Assembly (NCBI GenBank): GCA_014584465.1
Contig: JACTMU010000012.1
Coordinates: 31,333 to 95,332 of the forward strand
From: Pseudomonadota bacterium
Lineage (GTDB): Bacteria; Bdellovibrionota; Bdellovibrionia; Bdellovibrionales; JACTMU01
Length of the DNA stretch: 64,000 nucleotides
Direction: 5' to 3'
Both the position numbers and the translations under genes were made by a program. The notes under the pieces are model-generated. The model was not told where the DNA came from. It did not search any database and worked only from the letters and a program-made list of their open reading frames with translations. Below, piece after piece: positions 1 through 9,200 of this stretch (within the stretch, counting starts at the first letter, position 1; every line of letters begins with the position of its first letter).

Positions 1-626
1 TTAAAGTGTTGTGTCACCTTTCGGGCCAAATGAAGGCGTTCGATGGGTTTCGTGTTGGTAAATGGAGACGCGCTGAGATTTACAACTACATCAATCTTCC
101 TCGTATTATGTTTAGTCAGGCAGTTGCTTGAGTAGGGAGATTTTCTAAATGAGGTATCCCAACCCCAAATGTCAGCACAAATGGTGACGAGAACTCTCTG
201 CTTATTGAGAACAAAAGTAGGGTCATCCATTGGACCATCGAGAATGAACCTTGATTCGTCAAAGACATCGAAATAGGGGATGTGCTGTTTGTCAAAAAAA
301 CGTGGTGATTTGCCTTGCATGAAAAGGGCGGCAGAATTTAAAAGATGTTTCCCTCGGGCGGTCTTGACGTTACGAATGCAGCCCACCAAAACAGCCACAT
401 CTTTCGGTAATTTCTTGGTCATGGATTTGAGAACCAGCTCCTGCTCTTGAACAAGCGAATCTCGCTCAAGAAGATCCATCGGATTGTATCCAAAAAGGGC
501 AAGTTCGGGGAAAACCACCAGGTCACAACGTCGTTCTACAGCTTTAGTGGAGAACTCAAGAATCTTATCTCGGTTCGAACGAAAATCTCCAAGTGTTGAA
601 TTGATTTGAGCAAGGCCAATACGCAT
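1..626 (-). CDS. nadE: NAD synthetase (glutamine-hydrolysing), N-terminal amidase part; cut by window edge
   Basis: The reverse-strand frame opens with ATG at 626 and stays open to the window edge, giving about 208 residues. It begins MRIGLAQINSTLGDF, typical of the nitrilase-fold glutaminase domain at the front of glutamine-dependent NAD synthetases. The catalytic triad can be placed: Glu in FPELALFGY, Lys in DKQHIPYFDVFDESR (family form RKQHLPNYGVFDE) and Cys in TICADIW (family form ICEDAW). This domain releases ammonia from glutamine for amidation of deamido-NAD in the last step of NAD synthesis. The ATP-dependent synthetase domain should lie left of the window. A free-standing carbon-nitrogen hydrolase is the alternative, but the YFDVFDESR stretch favours NadE. 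Confidence 0.85.
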   Translation of the reverse strand, partial: MRIGLAQINSTLGDFRSNRDKILEFSTKAVERRCDLVVFPELALFGYNPMDLLERDSLVQEQELVLKSMTKKLPKDVAVLVGCIRNVKTARGKHLLNSAALFMQGKSPRFFDKQHIPYFDVFDESRFILDGPMDDPTFVLNKQRVLVTICADIWGWDTSFRKSPYSSNCLTKHNTRKIDVVVNLSASPFTNTKPIERLHLARKVTQHF

Positions 627-693
627 ACAATAAATTACCTACATTGGCGCCAGCCACTCTTTAGCAACCCAGAGGAAATTGTGAGGATCCTCG

Positions 694-1116
694 TTATAAA
701 GTAAAGAGAATGGACTTGTTGCGCATCAAGTTGACAGTTGTATGGCGACACCTATCTTTCCACCTCTCAATAGGTAATCGACCGCTGAATCCCTCGTCAT
801 ATCCGTGCCAGTAGAGGAGTCTCTCCTCTGGGTGTTTCCAACAAAAGTAGCCATCTCCGGAGTCAAAGTCTGCAATCCAAAGACCTTGGGCACGAACTCC
901 CAGTTTTCGTAATTTTTCTGCCCATACATCCACGATCAGATTGATCTGGTCTTCCAATTCGGAACTGACGCGATTGTGATAGACCGACTCAAGCTCGAGT
1001 TTATCCATAAGAACTTGGACCCGTCGTTTTGATTCACAGGTGATATGTGCTACAACAGGCAACAACTTCGTAGCCTCTTCAAGAGTAAAAATTCGTCCTC
1101 GATTGATTTCTACCAC
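694..1116 (-). CDS. DUF2203 family protein
   Basis: This 140-residue cytosolic-looking protein has no signal peptide. The front RIFTLEEATKLLPVV and the later GLWIADFDSGDGYFCWK and LLYWHGYDEGFSGR match the DUF2203 pattern of an F-T-L-E-E-A-x-x-L-L-P start, a central G-L-[IV]-D-F segment and a W-H-x-x-x-x-G-F-x-G-R end. The middle is predicted helical. The family function is unknown. It reads towards nadE with 67 bases between the genes, so co-transcription is possible. The ATG at 1116 is preceded by GGGAGGGTCC-like sequence on the reverse strand, a good ribosome binding site. Confidence 0.75.
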   Translation of the reverse strand: MVEINRGRIFTLEEATKLLPVVAHITCESKRRVQVLMDKLELESVYHNRVSSELEDQINLIVDVWAEKLRKLGVRAQGLWIADFDSGDGYFCWKHPEERLLYWHGYDEGFSGRLPIERWKDRCRHTTVNLMRNKSILFTL

Positions 1117-1271
1117 AGTAGGGACCCTCCCTGAGTAAAGCTTTTGCCTCGATGCGAGGCAGAGTTCAACAATTATTTAGAGTTTTCCAAATATTATCAG
1201 GGTTAGTGGGATGTAAAAATTTTACGGTTTGATTGTTGTGACACGAGAATGCAACGCACAAAAGGGAGCCA

Positions 1272-2066
1272 TCAGTCCCAACTTTTGGAGATCTGGAGGG
1301 CCTGACCTCCCAAGAAGATGACGATGGCAAGAATGATCGCAATGATGATGAGATATCGAATGAGATCTCCGAATCCCCAAGGTTCATCCTCGCTTTCGGG
1401 AGCAACCTTGGGTCGATCTAATGAAACTCGATCAACACGACGTCGCAGTTCATCGCCTGAAACTTCACCCAATTTCTTTTTTGCCTTTTTTTCCTTCTCC
1501 TGTTTTTTTGAATAGACCTCTGAGAGGTCTTCTTCTTTGAAAGAGGCTCGTGCTCCCACAGGGCCTTGACCACCAAATCGTGCACGAGACCCCGCATCTT
1601 GATATTGAAGTTTTTCCTCCCCAGCGCTTGAGGCTTCTCCCTTTACAGAAGACGAGGGGGCCCCTCCCTCTGAGCTGGCCGTAGAGGAGGAACGTCCAAA
1701 ATCGGATCCGGGTGGGACTGATCCAGCTGAGGTTACCCGACCCCTTAAGTTGCCATCGTCTGTACTCCCGGCTGGCGTTGGGGTGGTGGTCGCCCCCTCT
1801 TTCGGAGGTCGTCCGCTTGCCAATGAAAACGGTTCAAAGGCTTCATTGCATTCGCCTTTTGTCTCGATACCAAGATCAGGCAACTCCCCCGTTTCAAGAA
1901 GACAGGCCAAGTACTCCCCCATGTAGTTGGCCACATAGTTGCGAAAGGCATCGCTGAATTGATAGAGTCCTCCCACGATGATCCCTACCATGATGATCAA
2001 CATGAGAAGGTACTCCACAAAGGCCTGACCAGAATAATTTAAATGGAAACTGGTCTGCCGATTCAT
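1272..2066 (-). CDS. Flp pilin/TadE-like membrane protein with long low-complexity middle
   Basis: 264 residues. Near the N-terminus NYSG is followed by QAFVEYLLMLIIMVGII. A Gly with Glu at +5 and Tyr at +6 before a hydrophobic helix is the class III (Flp-type) prepilin processing pattern, also seen in TadE/TadF pseudopilins. Residues about 80-200 are rich in Ser, Gly, Ala, Glu and Lys and look disordered. A second hydrophobic helix (DLIRYLIIIAIILAIVIFL) lies near the C-terminus, which is unusual for a pilin. No tad or cpa genes are in the window. It is divergent from the TPR gene starting at 2112. It could be a minor pseudopilin or an inner-membrane protein with a Flp-like leader. Confidence 0.6.
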   Translation of the reverse strand: MNRQTSFHLNYSGQAFVEYLLMLIIMVGIIVGGLYQFSDAFRNYVANYMGEYLACLLETGELPDLGIETKGECNEAFEPFSLASGRPPKEGATTTPTPAGSTDDGNLRGRVTSAGSVPPGSDFGRSSSTASSEGGAPSSSVKGEASSAGEEKLQYQDAGSRARFGGQGPVGARASFKEEDLSEVYSKKQEKEKKAKKKLGEVSGDELRRRVDRVSLDRPKVAPESEDEPWGFGDLIRYLIIIAIILAIVIFLGGQALQISKSWD

Positions 2067-2111
2067 TGCTTGATGGAGCCCAATTGGTTACACTTAAGAA
2101 GGGACTTTTTC

Positions 2112-3212
2112 ATGACTTTCATTATACTGAAAAAATTTCACTATGGCTGCTTTGGGATGGGCTCCCCTGGACGAAAATGGGGGATTTGTTTCTGCCTCAG
2201 GTTCTTTGTGATTCTCTTGGGGGTTATTCTCTTCAAAGAAGCATTTGCTGATGACCCGTCTCAACCTGAGACGGGTCATCAGAAGCAAGTCGAGGCCTCA
2301 GGTGAAGACCGAAAAGAGGAGGCTCGCAGGGCCTACAAAGAGAATCAACACAAGGCTGTGATCAAGTTGCTCGAGGATCAGATCAAAGATCTGGATGATG
2401 AGCTGCTGTCCATGCTGGCCATGGCCTACTTCCGAACGGGTCAATATTTCAATGAAACAAAGATACTGCAAATCTTAGAAGTGCACCAGCCGAAAAATCT
2501 GTCCATCAGGACGAGGCTTGCACGATCGACCTATCTTGGAAAGGGTGGCGTTGACAAAGCCATCGTTCAACTTAGGGAAGTGATCGAGATGAATCGCAAG
2601 TACATGCCTGCCTATCGACAGCTCCTTAAGATCTTTCGCACAGAAGGCAATCGATATGAACTCAAGGTTCTACTTGAGGTGATGGTTGAACACTTTGGAA
2701 AGAAGGCCGAATATCTTACAGAGCTCTGTAAGATCTATGTCGAAGATGGGTTTACGAGTTCTGCAAAGAAGACTTGCCGTGAGGCTGTCAATGTGGCCAA
2801 AGGGGTTGCGGACAATCATGTCTATTTGGGTCTTCTTTTTCAAAGATCAGAAGAGCTGGACCAAGCCGAGAAAATTCTTGTGCAAGCTGCAAAGAGTTTT
2901 CCAAAATCAGATTTCGCGCAGTGGGGCGCTGGCCAAATTTTACGCGCTCGCAACAAGCATCAGGAGGCCTTTGACTATTTTCAAAAGGCTGTGATGATCA
3001 GTCCCAAATCTTCTCGGGCACTTGTTGGATTGGGTGAAACCGCATTGGAACTAAAGAAGAATGAGCTTTCACTCAAGTCTTTTGTAACTGCGTGTGAGAT
3101 TGACAAATCGGCATCACCAGCCTTCAAAAAAGCTGTTCTGGACCTTCATCAAAGTGGAGATGTTCTGTGGTACAGCAAGTTCAATACGGCTAGCTTCAAG
3201 TGCCAACCATAA
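2112..3212 (+). CDS. Secreted or membrane-anchored TPR-repeat protein
   Basis: 366 residues from the ATG at 2112, chosen because AAGGGA sits 7 bases upstream; a longer frame from 2043 overlaps the divergent gene and lacks a site. Residues about 25-45 (ICFCLRFFVILLGVILFKEAFA) are hydrophobic and end in an AFA-DD signal-peptidase-like site, so the protein is probably exported. The rest is built of TPR-like helical pairs (for example AMAYFRTGQYFNETKILQ, GLLFQRSEELDQAEKIL and ALVGLGETALELKKNELSL). Such proteins serve as scaffolds, often in envelope assembly. The partner is unknown, although the divergent Flp-like gene is a candidate. Confidence 0.65.
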   Translation: MTFIILKKFHYGCFGMGSPGRKWGICFCLRFFVILLGVILFKEAFADDPSQPETGHQKQVEASGEDRKEEARRAYKENQHKAVIKLLEDQIKDLDDELLSMLAMAYFRTGQYFNETKILQILEVHQPKNLSIRTRLARSTYLGKGGVDKAIVQLREVIEMNRKYMPAYRQLLKIFRTEGNRYELKVLLEVMVEHFGKKAEYLTELCKIYVEDGFTSSAKKTCREAVNVAKGVADNHVYLGLLFQRSEELDQAEKILVQAAKSFPKSDFAQWGAGQILRARNKHQEAFDYFQKAVMISPKSSRALVGLGETALELKKNELSLKSFVTACEIDKSASPAFKKAVLDLHQSGDVLWYSKFNTASFKCQP

Positions 3213-3364
3213 CGCTACGAGTGACTCTAAGGAATCTGTTCTTTTGGCGAGTGTCTCGAATTTGTATAGTTTTCTTAGAATCATGGACTCTTTCAAGACA
3301 TGGGCATATAATGTTGTAGTGAATTGAGTGAGAAATCTGAGCGAGAACGAAGAGGGTCTGGGTT

Positions 3365-4732
3365 ATGTCGTTTGAGACCAATTTGAATAAAGTCTCCATG
3401 CATGCCGATACTCGTCGCGCAATCCACGAGTTGTTTGAGGGGATTCGTGTCGAAAAGATCATCTCTCGTCGTTTTGATGCTCGTAAGGGGGTTCTCTATT
3501 TTGAAGGATTTGATCACCTTCACGAAATTCGATTGGATGGCATCGAAGAAGTTTTCATCATGGGCTTTGGAAAGGCCTCTTCTCAAATGGCAAAAGCATT
3601 TTTACCCGTTTTGTCGAAAGCTTACAGTGGCAGAATGGCTGGACAGATTATCACCAAATATGGACATGGGGTTCCCTGCGATCCGCTTGAAGTGTTGGAG
3701 GCGGGTCATCCCAATCCTGATCTTCAATCGGTTGAGGCAACGGATCGATTGATGAATCATCTGCTTGAGCGACGGGGGCAGCCGGTGCTGCTTTTTGCCT
3801 TTGTCTCTGGAGGAGCCTCTTCGATGTTGGTCTCTCCGGTGGATGGAGTTTCCTTGGAAGACTTGATCAAGACCAACGAGGCCCTTTTGAGATCTGGGGC
3901 GGACATACGAGAGATCAATGCCATTCGAAAGCATCTCTCCAAGGTTAAAGGTGGGAGGCTTGCTCAGTTGGTCTCTCCTCTCCCCTTCTACGTATTCATA
4001 CTTTCCGATGTAGTCGGTGATGATTTGGGGAGTGTGGGATCTGGACCAACGGTTCTTGATCGAACAACTTATGGATTTTGTCTGGAAACCATTCGTCGTT
4101 ATGAACTTGAATCACAGATGCCCAGCAGTGTTCTTAATTATCTTAAACTGGGAAGAGAGGGTGTTCATCCAGAAACTCCGAAAGAGGGATCCTGCACTGT
4201 AAGTGCTCAGAACTGGATTGTGGGAAATCTTGAGATTGCATTAAAGATGCTCTGCAGTTCATTTGAACGACTTGGATATAAAGTGATCCATGTGGATCGA
4301 CCTGTCGTGGGCCTCAACAGTGAGGCTGTTGCCGCCCATGTTAAAAGGCTTCTGAGTCTGCGCAATGATCGACTCCTCAATGGGATATTTTGCATGATCA
4401 GTGGTGGAGAGACAACCGTCCGCGTTCGCGGCTCTGGTTTTGGTGGTCGAAACACAGAGTTTGCTGTAGAGTGTGGGCTGCGGCTCTATGAAGAGGGGTT
4501 TAGGGGGTTTGAGGCTGTCTCTATGGGGACCGATGGCACCGATGGCCCAACAGATGCAGCTGGTGGAATTGTGACCGATTCCATGTTGGGTTCATCAGAG
4601 ATTCGGGAACAGGCTAAGCGCTCTCTAGAAAACAATGACACTTATCACTTCTTAGAATCGACGGGGGGACTTCTTAAAACAGGTCCCACTGGAACCAACG
4701 TCAACGACATCCACTTCATCATTATACGATAA
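3365..4732 (+). CDS. Glycerate 2-kinase (MOFRL/GckA-TtuD family)
   Basis: 455 residues, the usual size for the ATP-dependent D-glycerate 2-kinase family. The N-terminal domain carries FIMGFGKASSQMAKAF, ITKYGHGVPCD, EAGHPNPDLQSVEATDR and FAFVSGGASSMLVSPVDG. The C-terminal MOFRL domain carries MISGGETTVRVRGSGFGGRN and SMGTDGTDGPTDAAGG. The enzyme phosphorylates glycerate to 2-phosphoglycerate, feeding serine, glyoxylate or glycerol-derived carbon into lower glycolysis. A GAGGG-type ribosome binding site precedes the ATG at 3365. It is flanked by unrelated genes and appears monocistronic. Older annotations call such proteins hydroxypyruvate reductase. Confidence 0.88.
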   Translation: MSFETNLNKVSMHADTRRAIHELFEGIRVEKIISRRFDARKGVLYFEGFDHLHEIRLDGIEEVFIMGFGKASSQMAKAFLPVLSKAYSGRMAGQIITKYGHGVPCDPLEVLEAGHPNPDLQSVEATDRLMNHLLERRGQPVLLFAFVSGGASSMLVSPVDGVSLEDLIKTNEALLRSGADIREINAIRKHLSKVKGGRLAQLVSPLPFYVFILSDVVGDDLGSVGSGPTVLDRTTYGFCLETIRRYELESQMPSSVLNYLKLGREGVHPETPKEGSCTVSAQNWIVGNLEIALKMLCSSFERLGYKVIHVDRPVVGLNSEAVAAHVKRLLSLRNDRLLNGIFCMISGGETTVRVRGSGFGGRNTEFAVECGLRLYEEGFRGFEAVSMGTDGTDGPTDAAGGIVTDSMLGSSEIREQAKRSLENNDTYHFLESTGGLLKTGPTGTNVNDIHFIIIR

Positions 4733-4770
4733 TAGAGTCCGTTCGGAAAATTCTACGACCATCGAGGTAG

Positions 4771-4800
4771 TGTTTGGCGCGAAACCTGCCCATTTTCGTC
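4771..4800 (+). repeat. Possible solo arm of the dispersed repeat family
   Basis: The stretch GGCGCGAAACCTG followed by an A/T-rich CATTTTCG resembles the outer arm of the palindromic element at 14327-14489 (GGCGTGAAACCTG...TTTCG). It lies between the glycerate kinase and glutaminase-like genes. The match is short, so this is tentative. Confidence 0.3.
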
Positions 4801-4900
4801 AGCCATTCTGTAAAGCTTTCTATACAGAGTGGAGGATCTTACAAAAGACGAAGTTCTGTGGTAGAGGGCAGGTGTGAAACCTTTTCTGCTAGGGGGAAAT

Positions 4901-5983
4901 ATGAAGGGGATTCGAAGTCAGATTTTCATCATTTCTTGGAACTGTCTCTTTGTTCTTACTTTTATGAATGCGGCGTTTGCAGATATTCCCACAGGACCAG
5001 AAGATTTTGAAAAGGTCCCTCTTGAAAATCCACGGGTCAACAGAGTTCTTCAGGAAGAGCACGACGAGATCTACATTGGCTCACCCGAGAGAGTCAAGGA
5101 GTTGGGTTTTGTAGAGATTCAAGATCTTTATAAGAGCGTCATTGTAAATCCGGTCACGACCCTCCAGAGAATTCGTAGGTATGATCCTACGGGGGAGATA
5201 GGTTTTTGTTTTGGACGTGCCATGGGGGCCGCCCTGATCGCCAGAGCCATGGGTTTAGAGCGAGGGAGCATTCGAAAGCTTTTTATAGTTGGGGATCTCA
5301 AGAGCAGTTCAAGTGCCTCAACCGAGTGGCGTTTTCATGTCACAATGATTGTTCGTGGTGCCGATGCCAATGGAAATTTAACTTGGTACGCAATTGATCC
5401 CATGATGTATTGGGGGGGAGATTTCAATCCCCTCACCGTGGACCAATGGATCGAGCGAGTGAGAAAGTATTGGGACAGCTGGAGTGGACACTCCAAAGCC
5501 CATCTCTATCTGACCGAAGAGAGCACAGCCATTCTGCCAGATCTACGTGACATTATGAGCGGTGAACCCGGTGAACGCATCATCGATCTAGAGTTTGATC
5601 CTGCAGATGAAACATTGGGCCTTCATCAGGCTTCCATTGAGGATCATTTAGAGTATGGCATTACACAGGAACAGGAGTCAGACCCAAACAAGTTTCGTTT
5701 TTATATTTTAAACAAGGAGCAGCAGGATCGCTATTTTCAAACGACCAACGAAAAAGAAAATGATCGATTCAACTTTCTTGGTCTGCACATCAAGGATCTA
5801 AAGTATTACTCATACTATGGTTATTTTCTTGAATTTTTTCCGACCGCAAGCCATGCGCTTGTTTCAAATCGAGAGGGAGACCCCATGCGTCCACTTCGAC
5901 TCTCCATGGAAGAAGGTCACGAAAGTTTCTATGAAAGCTATTTTGCTTCAACGGGGTTTTTTGGAGGGTTTCGACTTCCTTAA
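4901..5983 (+). CDS. Exported protein-glutaminase-like enzyme (papain-like Cys-His-Asp fold)
   Basis: 360 residues from the ATG at 4901, which has AGGGGG 4 bases upstream. Residues 1-27 form a signal peptide (hydrophobic FIISWNCLFVLTFMNAAFA, cleaved before DIP). A Cys-His-Asp triad fits the protein-glutamine glutaminase family: Cys103 in GFCFGRAMGA, His146 in WRFHVTMIV and Asp166 in WYAIDPMMY, followed by LTVDQWIERV. In that family the enzyme deamidates glutamine side chains of proteins to glutamate, using a transglutaminase-like fold. About 170 residues follow the core and are not recognised. It may act in the periplasm, on the surface or on foreign protein. The assignment rests on motif order and spacing, not on a search. 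Confidence 0.6.
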   Translation: MKGIRSQIFIISWNCLFVLTFMNAAFADIPTGPEDFEKVPLENPRVNRVLQEEHDEIYIGSPERVKELGFVEIQDLYKSVIVNPVTTLQRIRRYDPTGEIGFCFGRAMGAALIARAMGLERGSIRKLFIVGDLKSSSSASTEWRFHVTMIVRGADANGNLTWYAIDPMMYWGGDFNPLTVDQWIERVRKYWDSWSGHSKAHLYLTEESTAILPDLRDIMSGEPGERIIDLEFDPADETLGLHQASIEDHLEYGITQEQESDPNKFRFYILNKEQQDRYFQTTNEKENDRFNFLGLHIKDLKYYSYYGYFLEFFPTASHALVSNREGDPMRPLRLSMEEGHESFYESYFASTGFFGGFRLP

Positions 5984-6133
5984 GCCCGGGTTCAAGTCTC
6001 ACGTTGAGACATGAAAGGGTGTGAAACTTTTAATCACCAAATGCGTCGGTGATCAGAGTGAAATCGGTTTTGGACACAAATTCAATTAGTTACGATGGCA
6101 TCTTGTTTGCTATATCAGGTTACAAGGTACACA

Positions 6134-6159
6134 ACAATTCTCGTCATTTTCAAATGTGC
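6134..6159 (+). promoter_or_regulatory. Leader block shared with 9713-9738
   Basis: ACAATTCTCGTCA followed by a less conserved TTC..ATG.GC is present here and at 9713-9738, 21 of 26 bases identical by eye. The blocks lie 160 and 94 bases before the two TIG lipoprotein start codons. Duplicated promoter or operator sequence retained after gene duplication is the simplest reading. Confidence 0.45.
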
Positions 6160-6237
6160 CTGTCAGTCCACGTTTAATTCCAAAATAAGACTTTAACCAT
6201 TGCATTGAAAATGTGCTTTCAATGTTTTGGTGTTTCG

Positions 6238-6259
6238 TTCCATAGCTCTCGCTATGGAA
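6238..6259 (+). promoter_or_regulatory. Perfect 9-bp hairpin in the leader of the first TIG lipoprotein
   Basis: TTCCATAGC, loop TCTC, then GCTATGGAA. It is followed by an A-rich run rather than a T run, so it is not a classical terminator. It ends 34 bases before the ATG and could affect mRNA stability or translation. Confidence 0.4.
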
Positions 6260-6293
6260 AAAGAATAACTCATATTACCTTGGGGAGGGTTAG

Positions 6294-9200
6294 ATGGGTA
6301 TGCGACTATCGCAACTGAAAAGGGGATCTGCTTACGTTGTCACTTCGTCTGTTCTTATGGCCATCTTAGGTTGTAGCAGCAGCGACTACACGATGACCAA
6401 GAACAGTCTAGACAAAGCATCGGGCCTATCCATCTCTTCACTTTCACCTGACAGCGGATCCCATCTCGGCGGCACCACAGTGAAAATCACTGGATCTGGA
6501 TTTGTAGATGGACAAACCTCAGTCTACTTTGACGACTACCAAGCTAAAAGCACCACATTCATCTCTTCTGAGGAGATTCAAGTTGAAACACCCGCAAGTG
6601 ATCGGCTCTTCACAAACAGTGTCGATGTAAAAGTTGTAGTCTCTTCACCAACGGGAGATATCGAGGTTCTCTCTAAAGGTGGGTTTACCTATACAAATGG
6701 TCTCTACTGTGAGGATGGCGAGGACGGCAAATGTGTCGCCACCTGTGACGATGAGGATGATGATGACTCATGTCCGTTCATATACGAAATAGATCCAGAT
6801 TCCATGATCTACAGTGCGACAGAGCGCAGTGTTACGATTTTTGGAGAAAATCTTGGAAGTGAAGGTCTTAGAGTTGCAATTGGTTCTGTTGATCTCACAG
6901 GATGTTCCTACTCATACGATAGCGATGACGAAGTCGACGTCATTGGGTGCACGATTCCGACATTGAGCCAAATCAGCCTAGGCACGCAAGACGTTTTGGT
7001 CGAATTTGAGGATACTGATGGCAAAAAGTGGAAGGCCATCTACGAGGATGGCTTCACCTTTTTGGACTCATCTTCAGGACTAACCCCAACGATCACAAAG
7101 ATTGATCCTCCACAAGGAAACTGGGATGATCAAGAGATCGAAGTCACAATCGAAGGGACCAACTTTCTTGTCAATGATGATGAGGACAATGAGCGAACAT
7201 TTGTCTACTTTGGGGACATTCGAGCAACTGAATGCGAGGTCGAGGATGAGACGACAATCTATTGCACACCGCCTTCACCGCTAGAAGCCATTGGAGCAGT
7301 GAATGTAAGAGTCGTTGTGATGGGGGATGACGGAGTGGAGCGAGAGGTTATCAAAGAACTTGGATACGCCTATATTGATGAAGCATCGCCAACGATCACA
7401 AGCATCTCTCCTGAAAAAGGGGTGATTGGGACTGAAGTTGTGATCGAGGGGACTAACTTTATTGAGGACGAAACCTCAGTTTCCTTCGGCAAAGGGGATG
7501 ATTTTACCGAGGCGGAGGAGTGCACCATCACGGAGGAGGGTAAGAAAATCACCTGCCAGGCGCCTGATGCGGAAATGGAAGGCAAAGTGGATGTCATGGT
7601 TGAGGTCTTTTATGATGACGAATTGACTCGATATGCAGTTCTTCAAGATGGGTTTGAGTATGAAGAGGAGTCCACAGAGTGCGATTCCAGCCTAGAAACT
7701 TGTGGTGATGATGATGATGACGATGATGACGATGATGACGAAAATGATGACGAAAATGGTGATGGGGTGACGATCTCGAAAATCGATCCCAGTACGGCGA
7801 AGACAAACAGCAAGATCAATTTTAAGGTCTGGGGAACAGGTTTTAAAAAGAACCGCACAAGCGTAATGATCGGGAATCAGCTTGCAAAAAAATGTAAAGT
7901 TCACAAAGGCAAAGATGGCGAAGAGGGATTCATCAAGTGCAAAACTCCTAAGATCAGCGAGATTGGAGAGTATGATCTGATGGTCATTGTAAAATCAAAA
8001 AAGGGGAGCAAGAAAGAGGAGAAAAGCGAAACCAAAGAAGAGGCTTTTACCATAGAAGATCCCACGGCTGAAGTTGGTGATGTGACCATAACGAAATTTG
8101 AACCCAAGGTTGGAGAGGCCAATAAGAAGACCACCTTCAAGGTCTTTGGGACAGGGTTTAAGAAGAAAAAACGTATGGAGGTCATGATTGGCGATCTGAC
8201 CGCGACTTGCGACAAAGTTAAACTTCAATCAGGTAAGAAGGAAGATGGAAGCAAGAGCAGTGATGAAGATTGGATCAGGTGCAAAACTCCCAAACTGAGT
8301 GCAGAGAAGTACTCCGTCTCAGTTACAGTAAAGGCTAAGAAAAGCAAAAAGGGAAAGAAGGGCAAAAAGAACAACAAGAGCAACAAATCCGAAGAGAGTG
8401 ATGCGAGCGAGGATGTGACCGTGGTGGCGGCTGAGCAGTTTGAGTTTCAATCAGAGGAGCTCTACAATGCACCCACAATTTCGAGCATCGTTCCTAATGT
8501 TGCTGCTGAGAACAAAAAAACCAAGTTTAAGATCAAAGGAACCAATTTTAGTTCAAATATGAAGGTGGAAATCGGAGGAAAATCCGCAACTTGTGAAACG
8601 CCCAATTTGGCAAAGAAGGATCAAAAAAACAAGAATGGTAAAGAGAAGGAAGACAACATCAAATGTGAGACACCAAAAATGTCATCAAAGTCCGACGGAA
8701 GTTATTACAGTGTGAAGATAACTGTCAACCACAACAAGAAAGACAGTGATACAAATAAGGTGAAGAGAGAGGTTGAATTGGCTGATGGATTCAAGTTTAC
8801 CGAGGACGAAAGCTCCAAAGCTCCGACCATTGTGTCTGTTGAGCCTAGTGTTGCAAATGTGAATGAGAAGATGGAGTTTAAACTGAAGGGAGCTTACTTT
8901 GTAGCAAATAAGAAGAAAACGACTGTGAAGATTGGCAACAAAGAGGCCAAGTGCGGTACGGCGGTATTGGCCAATGAACAAGATGGTGCAACGGGGGCGG
9001 AGCTCTATACGATGACCTGCAACACTCCTAACATCGAATATGCCGGGAGCTACGATCTAAAGGTGAGCAAGCGCTATCGTGAGGATGGTAAACAAAAGAG
9101 AGTCCATACTGTATGGTCTGATGGAGATGGCAATGAGAATAATAAATTCACGATTGAAGATTCTGGAACCACTGGTGAAAACGATGACAAGAAGCTTCAG

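Larger units (their letters stand above)
5984..6293. other. Intergenic region upstream of the first TIG lipoprotein
   Basis: A 310-base gap with no credible gene. It holds a 26-nt block (6134-6159) shared with the leader of the second TIG lipoprotein and a perfect 9-bp hairpin (6238-6259). A GTCTCA/TGAGAC inverted repeat lies just after the preceding gene near 5996-6010. A strong GGAGG ribosome binding site precedes the ATG at 6294. Confidence 0.6.

Noticed and set aside
640..660. GGCGCCAGCCACTCT as another solo repeat arm
   Set aside because: The match to the 14489 arm end is only about 11 bases, too short to separate from chance.
7700..7760. Possible tandem repeat or CRISPR-like array in the GATGAT-rich stretch
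   Set aside because: It is the codon-level repeat of the poly-Asp linker in a coding gene, without spacers.
7594..7904. Reverse-strand frames rich in His or Ser opposite the TIG lipoprotein linker
   Set aside because: They are antisense readings of the GAT/GAC-rich acidic linker, with low complexity and no start signals.
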